Of a DNA stretch of 64,000 nucleotides, positions 56,001 through 64,000 are shown piece after piece. Every line of letters begins with the position of its first letter. The first letter of the stretch is position 1. The notes below the pieces were generated by a model. It had not been told where the DNA came from. It was given only the letters and a program-made list of their open reading frames with translations, and ran no database searches. Made by a program: the position numbers and the translations under genes. The stretch is from Neurospora crassa OR74A (lineage: Eukaryota > Ascomycota > Sordariomycetes > Sordariales > Sordariaceae), in NCBI RefSeq assembly GCF_000182925.2, contig NC_026501.1, forward strand, positions 7,729,917-7,793,916. The letters are read 5' to 3'.

Positions 56001-59000
56001 GATCTTTCATGCACGCGGATATGCCATCTAGCCCATCGGGATCGTCGATCTGCGTGTATATATCATGTACCGATCGCATGAGACGAGTTGCTTCGTCACC
56101 TATAGCCTCGTCTCTGCGACTTTCAATGTGAGGCTCTAGGAACAAAAGAGCGCGAGCATATTGCCCACAGTCAATCGCTCGTCGAGCAACTAGTTCAGGA
56201 TCGAGGGAAGAAAGCACCTCCTCAACCAATGGACACCACCTCGCATCTTTCTCTTTGGTTGCTGACTGGGACTTTTTGATGTGTAGCCAGTTTTTGAAGT
56301 AGTCAAGAATGCGGAACACGGCCTACTTTAGTCAGTTTAAGTAATACACAGTCATGAGAAAATGTACATACCTCGTAGCAAAGCTTGACTTCCTCTTTCT
56401 CGGAATGCGTGGCGGTTTCCGGCGGTTGATATTCCAAAATAGTCTTAAGCTCAGACATTACCTTCTTCCTCCATTCCGAACCGCTTGTCTTCTTTTCGTG
56501 GGCCTCGGCCCTGGTCGACCCCTCTTCCGCCACGAGCATTTGGCTCTCATCTGGTGTCTGGGAGGGGCCCTCGCTCCCGATGACGGCGTGTAGCACCACG
56601 TAGGGTAACAGAAACTCGCTCACACAAGGATCATGGACCTTGATAAGTCGACAGAGAGGTGGAAAGAGAATCGCGCTGTTAGGGTTCTGTGGATTGCGAA
56701 GAAGATCAAGAACAAACGTTTTCAGCCAAGTCTCGTATGATTTCTGGGGGTGGAAAATAGGGTAATTGGTGTCCAGCCCAATCATTCCAGACGAAACGAT
56801 GAATTCGGATGTCAAAAATGGCGTTAAAATCTCTTTGGTTATGTCGTTGAAGCTCCGCCATCTCTTGTATAATGTCTCATGTTGGCCCTGTCCCTGACTT
56901 TGGTAAGCGAGTTTGATGCCCGTTTTGGCCAGGAGCTCTTGCATCGCATACGAAAGGAAGCTCAGGAACTTCGTGTCTGTAGTTGAAAGGAAAGCCTTGA
57001 CGAGGACATTCTCCAACATGAAACACACGAAGTCCGCTGTCTCTCTGAAATCCATGAAATTTTGACTGACGACAAACCGTTTCTGTTCTCGATTGCTCTC
57101 CATGCGGTTCGAGTCAAGGCACCCAATGATACCCATGCACTCGGCACAGAGGCGCATGATCCCAGGCTGCCAACCATTGTATTTGGCTGCGCAATCAAGA
57201 ACGGAGCGCGTAAGTCCTGGAATGAACGATTTGGGTTGTTCAGCAAGAGCGGATGCCTGGATATAGTCTTGATGTTGCCGCAATAACTCAAGGAGTTCGG
57301 TCAAAGCTTGTTCAATGACGCCCGGATGGTCGTGTCTCAGTCGTCGGCAAAATGTGCGAAAAAGATCTTGACGAGTTAATCCTGACTGCGACAGAAGACC
57401 CAGACGCTTGCGGTGTTCAGCCAAATCAGGGAGATGATTAAACGTCGTCATCGAGGCCGTTGCCTTGACAAGATCATGACCATTCGTCTTGGAAAGGGCG
57501 TCGAGGACTCCTTGAGCCTGTTGCTTGGTACTGTCGTCAAAGCATGTCCAGTGATGTGTGATCACCCAGAGCGTGGTGTCAAGCAAATTTGGCACATCCA
57601 TCTCGTCCATGTTCATGATCATGACCGACCAACACGAGAAGGCATCAGACCGCAGCTCGTCGCATCCTAGTGCAGACAGTAAACATGCCGATATCTATGA
57701 GAGGAGTGCGGTGAGTATAGGTGTTTCCAGGCCGGAGTCACTGATCCAGAGCAGCATACCTGTGAACGAGCAGTTGTCACCGATGATCGACAAACTCTGA
57801 TCATTTCTTCCATTGCTCTAAGGCATCGTCGTCTATCTGGGATAGGAACGTCGATATCTGTTATTCGTTCACTGAGTCGCGATACCAACCCAAGTGTATA
57901 TTTTTCCAAGAAGCGCTCGATGATGTGAGGTGGCTCGGCTCCCTTTTCTGTTAAAGGTGAACTCCGAGTTGCCAAGATACTGATACCTTTGCGTATCTGC
58001 GCATTGTCAGCCTCTGGTTTCTATATATCAGTGAACGTAACGTACCAGTGCCTTTTTTCTCTCGTCAGCCCCGCCACTGGCCTTGAAAAGCTCGAATAAT
58101 ACCCCCAATGGTTCAACTCTCAGGATCTCGGCGAGTCGATCGCGTACAGATACCGGTCTTTTCTCATCGGAATTAAGCTCACCGGGGTTTGGTTCCTTGA
58201 ATTTGGGGGAGATTACGCAGAGCAATTCCATTGCATGCTCTTCAACGTCCGGGACATCCTGGATCAAGAGAAGAGCAATGATCGAGGGGAAGTTGGCGCT
58301 GTCAATGCACGGTTGCGATGTTGACTTCTCACCCCGGGCTTCGGCAATTTTCTCGATGACACCTAGGTTCTTCGCCAATACCAACCATGGAAGAGCGTGT
58401 TTTTGTAACAGACAAAGGAGTTCTTCGATGCTGAGCTGCAAAGTCTCCGCAACCAACCTCGTGGTCTGCGGTGCCGAAACCAAGTCCTTGACTACGAGAA
58501 CCGCCATGTTCTCCCAGTATGGCGCAAATAGCTGCAAGGGCGTTATTCCGCGATACGTTGCGATGTTGAGAATTTCGTTAACTGCCATAGAAGACACGAC
58601 CGAATTGTTGTATCCCAGGTACTCAACGAGCTTGATCAAAATCAGGTTTAGGTGGTCGACAGATACAACCCTTCCTGCTTGACCCCAAGCTAGTATGCAT
58701 GTTTCGTGCAAATGAAGAGCATCCTCATCGGTGATTAACTTGAGAATGTCGAGGACAATATTTTGGTTCCCTCTGGCGATAGGACGGACAAAATCGGGAA
58801 CATCTGGGTCTAACAGGACGGCAAGTGCGCGACCAGCACCAATACGAAGCTCTCGTATAGAGCTGCGTAGCGACTGCACACACCACTGTCCAAGTATCGA
58901 CTGCTCCAGATCACGGAACTCAGGAAGGACGGTATGCCGCAACATGCGTTGTAAACGCACTATCGCGTACACACGAGGGCGTCTAGAGTCACGGAAACCC

Positions 59001-60956
59001 GGGCTCTTAACAAGCTTCTCCAGGATCTTGTAGGCAGTGGTCTTTGTAACGGCATCATCACATGCCTGCGTAAAAGCTGAATATCCGAATATGGAGCAAT
59101 GGGAACATTCTAAAGATGCCGAAGAAAGAGCCAAAGACCCCAAACGGCCTTCTTCGAGTCCCAGGGTATTATCCGTAGCGCACGGGACAAAGGAAATGAG
59201 CTCAATGACTCGGCATTGTCGAAGTATTGTCAGCTTGGGAAAGGCATCACTATTATCGTTAGTAAAAAAAGAAGTACGGCCTGCCTTCTACTCGGCCAAC
59301 TCACATTAGGCTATCTTCCAAAGAGCAGATGTCTTCAGAGATTGGCAGGTTAGCAACACGGCATATTTCTTCGACAATGTCGGCTGATAATGCTTGGTGC
59401 TCCACCAGCTTCCTTCGTTTAGGGGCCGGTTCCCCATCCTCGACAACAGGATCGAGGCCCAACAGTCCGACTTGCTGACGAAGGGTGACGTCAACGAATT
59501 TACTGGAACTGAGCTCTTCAGGAACTTGGGAAAAAGAAGTCTCAGCAGACACTACCTGCTGGAGGAGAATGGCTGATCTCTAAATTGGATGTCAGCACCA
59601 ATTAAACCAAATGTGACATTTCTGATGCACCAACCCATAGATCCGAGTTGGGGAGGCTAGCTGTAGCGAAACTGACGGCGGGGATGACGACTCGGGATTC
59701 GAACAGCTGCATCAAAGACCTGTGACTATCTGCTTCCTTGACAAGATGGAGCAAAGCCAAGGAGAGTGCCTTTCTCGTAGCCAGCCCAAACTCGTCTTCG
59801 CCAAGATATTGCGCGGATCTGTCAAATACCTCGCCGCATATCAACGCAAGCGCGGATATCGCTTTTGGGCGCAGTGTGTCGTCTGCGGCTTCTGCTAGGT
59901 CAATAGCTGTCTGAACATAGGGCGCTAGACTTATCTTCAATTGTGGCGACCAGTGAACCAAAGCAGAGAAAAGCGGCTGAAACACATCCATCAACCAAGC
60001 AATGTTTCCGCGGTACAGCAGTGGGGGTTCAGCAGCCCCCACAGGTAGGATGGTGGACTTCAGAATGTGAAAAAGGCTGATGGCGTGGCGGATAGCATGT
60101 TCGGAATCCCGGATCTTGTAGAAGAACTTGGATGGTGTATCTGGGTCATCGAGGTCCAGGGCTCGAAGAAACGTGTCCGGCGGAAGCTGGATGTCGAGAT
60201 TAGAGTTCCGTGCATTCATATCGGCGAGCGGGTTCGATTGGAAATGCTCGAGTATGGCTGGCGATTTACATTAACATTAGCGATTACTGCATAACCAGTT
60301 GCGGCTTGTCGCTGATGCTTACCGTGCAAGCTTGCTTGGAAATACTGAAGCAAGCCTGGGCCAAGGTCCCAGAGGGGCACACGTTCAGCAACGGTTTGCA
60401 GAGTAAAGTGGAAGAAGTCCTCAATCGCAGACGTGATACCAAGCAGCTTGGAACGGCCCAGAAGAGCAAGTAACCTAGGCTGGAACCATAGCCACAAAGG
60501 TTCTGGGCCGCGTAACAAGAACTCATTCCCATCGGTCGTCTGCTTCAGCACATCCGGGGTCTCTTGGACGGCAAGCTTGAGAAGACTAAGGGTGTTCTGA
60601 GCCTTAAGCTGCAAGCTTGCGAAATCCGCGAACGGGTCATTGGTTTTGACGACATCAAGAACAGGTCCGGCGCAGACATAGAAGAGGATGTGATTGTACG
60701 CAAGTCGTCCTTCGTGTGTCTTTTCCAGATCCGAGCCGGCCTTGTCTTTTTCCTGCTCGATAATGGTACACAATCGCTTGATCTCGGTGACCTCGTCAGG
60801 TTTCGCGCGTCGAGATTCGTTCGGGAGGCCTTCGACAAGTTCTGCGGCTAGAGTGGACTGAGGCGGTGCTGAGCCGGGCTGGGTTTGGGCGTCCTCAGGG
60901 AAGCTCTCTTCAAGGGCGCCTCCCTTGACTGTTTTGCCATGGACTCCGGACGCCAT
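53025..60956 (-). CDS. mus-9: ATR/Mec1-type checkpoint kinase (PIKK family)
   Basis: Nine exons on the minus strand: 60956-60323, 60257-59635, 59579-59305, 59249-58046, 57996-57760, 57694-56372, 56322-55851, 55791-55311 and 55254-53025, giving 2492 residues. Introns are 49-65 nt and all phases join. The orthologue in Neurospora is mus-9 and in Aspergillus uvsB. The kinase senses RPA-coated single-stranded DNA with its partner Ddc2/ATRIP and starts the DNA-damage and replication checkpoint. The long N-terminal part is alpha-solenoid; FAT-region sequence such as QLGDSSAVIEYAKLFYKDG lies in the last exon. The kinase domain begins near residue 2170 (GSNGQLYGLLIKPKDDLRTD), with catalytic loop GLGDRHGENVLLEE near 2333 and activation DFN in HVDFNCLFDKG. 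The FATC end is AAMYIGWCPFL. The ATG at 60956 is preceded by an overlapping uORF. Intron 2 has an unusual GTTGGT donor. Confidence 0.95.
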
Positions 60957-60969
60957 CTTCAATCGACAT
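60910..60969 (-). promoter_or_regulatory. 19-codon uORF overlapping the ATR start codon
   Basis: ATG at 60969-60967 with a favourable context (AAAG before ATG) opens a 19-residue frame (MSIEDGVRSPWQNSQGRRP) ending at 60910, beyond the main ATG at 60956 and in another frame. If present in the mRNA it would lower translation of the kinase. Confidence 0.55.
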
Positions 60970-61454
60970 CTTTGGGGGAGATCGACAGCGGCGACAACCT
61001 AGGAGTAGGACCAAGGTAGAATCGAATACTCGATGAGGGGGGGGCGGGGGGCAGTAAGTGCAGCAGCATGTAACCTGGACGCAGCCTAGTGTAGTAAGAG
61101 AAAACGCGACTCGGACCAACGCGAGGCGGGGCTAAACGGGTGATCACGTGCAAGCAGCGTTTCTGAGAAAGGCAGCAGTTGTTTATGCCAAGCCTCTCCT
61201 GAAAAGGGGGGTTCAGGGGCGTTTGACAAACACTCAATAGAGGTACTTGGCCCGTTCTCCACAGTAGCTCTCAACGAAAGAAGTTAGAGGAGCAAGTTGG
61301 CGTCACGGTGGTAATTACGATGAACTGTGTCGATGAGTACTGCCTGCCGGCTGGTTGACCAATCATCCATTATAGGTATTCCAAGAAACACGGAACAAAA
61401 AATTAATATGCTATACAAATTGGTTCAAGTCCCCCGAATGGCTGGCTACGCAGT
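60970..61454. other. intergenic region, ATR promoter and SRP receptor 3' flank
   Basis: About 490 bp between two minus-strand genes. It should contain the ATR promoter and the SRP receptor terminator. A G-rich stretch lies near 61035-61050. Confidence 0.55.
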
Positions 61455-63647
61455 TTATGCACTGCTCAACAACTTCTCTACTGCCCACTTGACAGAAAAG
61501 TTCCTGAGGTCCGAATAATGCTGCCCAACTCCCACAAATAAAACAGGAACGTTCGTGGCGTGAACAATGCTGACAATTGTGCCCACCATGTCTCCTACTG
61601 TATCGCACTTGGAGATGATAAACCCGTCCAAAGATCGGCCAGCTCCGAACGAGGCGTTGAAGTTTTTGGCTTGAGCCACAGAATCGGTACCGACAAGTGC
61701 CTGTTACGAAGCCACGTGGTCAGTATAAGAGGAAAAATACGTGCAGAAGCAGCTGAGTGTGCAGAGTGGAAATGCTCCTTACCTCGCCAACCATCAAGAT
61801 CTTGTCAGGTTGCGCAAACTTGGCAAACTTCTCCAGCGAAGACATCAGCCGCTGGTCGTTGTGCCTACGACCGGCTGTGTCGATCAAGACCACATCGAAG
61901 CCCTCCTGGGCAGCAAATGCGACGGCATCCTTGGCCACTGCAGCGGCATCCTTGCCGTATCCCTTTTGGTACAATTCAACCTTGCCGCCTTCTCTTTGGG
62001 TGAGTTCCTTGAGGTTGCGAACATGCACCGCCAACTGCTCAACGGCACCCGAGCGGAAGGTGTCACCTGCCGCAATCAGCACCTTGTACTTGTTTTGCAG
62101 GAGGAAGAAGCAGATCTTTGACAAGTTGGTCGATTTTCCGACACCGTTGACACCCACAATCGACATGACATAGGGCCGCGCCTTGCGCAGAGACGTGGCT
62201 GGGGGTGATGTGATCGAGTCGATCTCGCGAAGAAGGTCCAGCGAGGATGTGGGCGTGAGCATCTTGGTCAAGGAGACTTCCATGGCTTTTTGTATCCTGG
62301 TATTGATACCTGTGTAAGGTTGTCAGCTCTCTGTCATTGCATATTGAAGCGCATGACAACCGGACTTACTCTCGAAGCTTCCTGTCTTGACACCAATAAG
62401 CTCCTTCTCAACCCCTTCACAGAGGCGCACGGCAGCCTCGCGCGCGACGTTCTTCTTCAACAAATGCTCTTCCATGCCCTTCATGGCCTTGTCCAAATCC
62501 TCCTTAGTCAAGACCTTTCCACCGACCACGTTCCTAAAAAGACCTCCAATAGCACTCAGGCCTGTTCCCACCAGACCGGTTGGGGCATCGGTCCTGGATG
62601 CGGAATTCTTGGCCTCCGCAGACGCAAGAATCGAGTGGACCTCATCGCCCAGGTCCCTGAGCACAAACTTGCCCTTTGTAGTCGAACCCCATGTTGAGGC
62701 ATCCACTTCTTCAACAGCCGACCGCCTTCCTGCTTCGGTTTCACTATCGCTTGTTGCTTTGGAGGCGGAGAAGTCAAGTTGAACATCGTCCTCCTCGTCA
62801 GCAAGGCCGTCCGCATCCCACTTTCTTCCTTTCTTGGCAAGCTTGGCCTTGGTTCGTTTGACTGACGCTTCGTCGCCTGAAGAAGCGGGCGCAGAGTTGG
62901 TATTCTGGAGCTTTCTCGCTCTTCTCGACATCTTGCCTCCCGGACCTGGCTTTGCCACCAAAAGGTGACTTGCTACAGCCGGAGTTGTGGGCCGCGATGC
63001 GTTGGGTGACGTATCGAAGTCCGAATCGCCCTGCTTGCTTGTATTGGTGTTGCTCGGTACGCGGCCGCCACGGACAAGGCCAGGTAGCGGCGGGGGCATA
63101 TCGCTCAGGTCGTCTGACAAAGCTTCATCTTGGAATGCGCGAACGTCTTTCGAATCCGATTTACTGCCTGTTTTCTCGAGCTCTTGCAGTTGCTGGTCGA
63201 AATAGTCATCAAACTTGGCGCACTGAATAAGCGTAACGTTCGGCTTCTTAAGCTGGTCGCCATAGAGGTTCACAAAGATGGTCCGGATGTTGTCAACGAG
63301 CTTGTCGATCCATGAGAGATGTAGGAGTGATCTGTAAACCGCCTGCGAGTCATGAGGTCAGCCAGCGGCCGTGAAGGGCGGAGAAGGGCACAAGGCAAAG
63401 GAGATGCGCATACAACAAAGATAATACCCAATTCCTTCTCGAACGACCAACGCAGTGTATGCTGGTCATGTTTGTAGGGCGGATTGGCCGACGCAGAAGC
63501 GCCATCCTTGGTACCAGCAACAGCGCTCTTCTCCTCAATGAAGACGTCGGATATGAAGTTGTTGACTACAGCAGGACTGACGGCGGCGTATGTCCTGGAC
63601 CACAGCACCACCCCTGATGTCGTCAGGATCTCGAAAGTGTCCAACAT
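61455..63647 (-). CDS. srp101: signal recognition particle receptor subunit alpha
   Basis: Four exons on the minus strand: 63647-63414, 63342-62370, 62309-61783 and 61700-61455, with introns of 71, 60 and 82 nt, give 659 residues. The protein sits on the ER membrane with its beta subunit and pairs with SRP54 in a GTP-dependent way to deliver ribosomes to the translocon. An N-terminal SRX domain (MLDTFEILTTSGVVLWSRTY, to about residue 140) binds the beta subunit. A charged, Ser/Lys-rich linker runs to about 330, followed by the N and G domains. GTPase motifs: G1 GVNGVGKST at about 455-463, DTFRSGAVEQL, G3 DTAGRRHND at about 546, G4 SKCD at about 608-611, and closing GVGQHYSDL. Length and order match fungal Srp101. 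Confidence 0.95.
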
Positions 63648-64000
63648 GGTTCGTCAGATGGTGCCCCGTTTTAAAGTGGTAAGCTGGTGTATAACGAGCA
63701 CTCCCTGATGACAATTGGCGTTTGGAGGAGTGCGGATTGTGTCAAAGGAAGAGAAAGAGAGCACGAGGAGTGGAAGAGTAAATATTGGAAAAGGGGGCGG
63801 AAGGGAAGTGCTTCGAGTCCAAGACCACTCACTCAGACTCGATGGAAGCCAAACTGTCATATTGGCCGCCACCACTGCATCGGCGTGGTTAGCCGGGCGC
63901 CGCGCTTCTGGAACACGCTGGACCTAGCAAGTGGAAGGTGGGGCCGCCGGGACTTTTGTTGGTTAATAGTGTAGAGCGCCGATAAGATGTCATCAGGCTA
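63648..64000. other. promoter side of the SRP receptor gene
   Basis: Upstream flank of the SRP receptor gene to the end of the window. Only short open frames; nothing recognised. Confidence 0.5.

Noticed and set aside
1-64000. Transposon or virus-like element remains and RIP-mutated blocks
   Set aside because: I saw no polymerase, integrase, capsid or transposase motifs, no clear terminal repeats and no long strongly AT-rich block.

Overview
The window looks like nuclear DNA of a filamentous ascomycete, most likely a Sordariomycete close to the Sordariales. The evidence is short introns of about 50-160 nt (one of 325 nt) with GTATGT/GTAAGT/GTGAGT donors and CTGAC or CTAAC branch sites, GC-rich third codon positions, long intergenic spaces, and proteins that read as orthologues of known fungal genes. 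There are no rRNA or tRNA genes, no CRISPR, no bacterial operons, and I found no recognisable transposon or virus-like element. Splice sites were placed by hand from GT-AG signals, reading phase and family similarity.

Layout. 1-525: 3' end of a GH35 beta-galactosidase (+). 1080-1507: cox16 (+). 1508-7406: gene-poor. 7407-8093: Ser-rich protein of unknown function (+). 8094-11972: gene-poor. 11973-12731: remains of a protein gene with several frame changes (+). 13006-13848: ATP synthase subunit d (-). 14833-15658: NAC alpha subunit (-). 17122-17637: ribosomal protein eL14 (-). 19323-20435: LYC1-type acetyltransferase (+). 21285-23714: membrane nucleotide pyrophosphatase/phosphodiesterase (+). 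26039-29763: SNF2 helicase with an inserted RING finger, ULS1-like (+). 32844-34751: membrane-anchored lectin-like protein (+). 35329-37841: 6-phosphofructokinase (-). 39671-41629: Mediator subunit 17 (+). 42958-44790: Arg/Asp/Glu-rich protein, probably DUF8035 (-). 44791-50354: gene-poor. 50355-52215: PARP-type zinc-finger protein with an acidic/basic repeat tail (-). 53025-60956: ATR/Mec1 checkpoint kinase, mus-9 orthologue, nine exons (-). 61455-63647: SRP receptor alpha subunit (-).

Most genes are core housekeeping functions: respiration (cox16, atp7), translation and secretion (eL14, NAC, SRP receptor), glycolysis (PFK), transcription (Med17) and genome maintenance (ATR, SNF2-RING, PARP-zinc-finger). 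They do not form an obvious functional cluster. The most interesting signals are regulatory or architectural. The SNF2-RING gene has a SUMO-interacting motif assembled across its intron and a short upstream ORF whose stop overlaps its start codon. The ATR and NPP genes have overlapping upstream ORFs. The PARP-zinc-finger protein has repeated SUMO-acceptor-like units. PFK may have an alternative hydrophobic N-terminus. One decayed gene sits next to atp7. I did not find a convincing undescribed multi-gene system.
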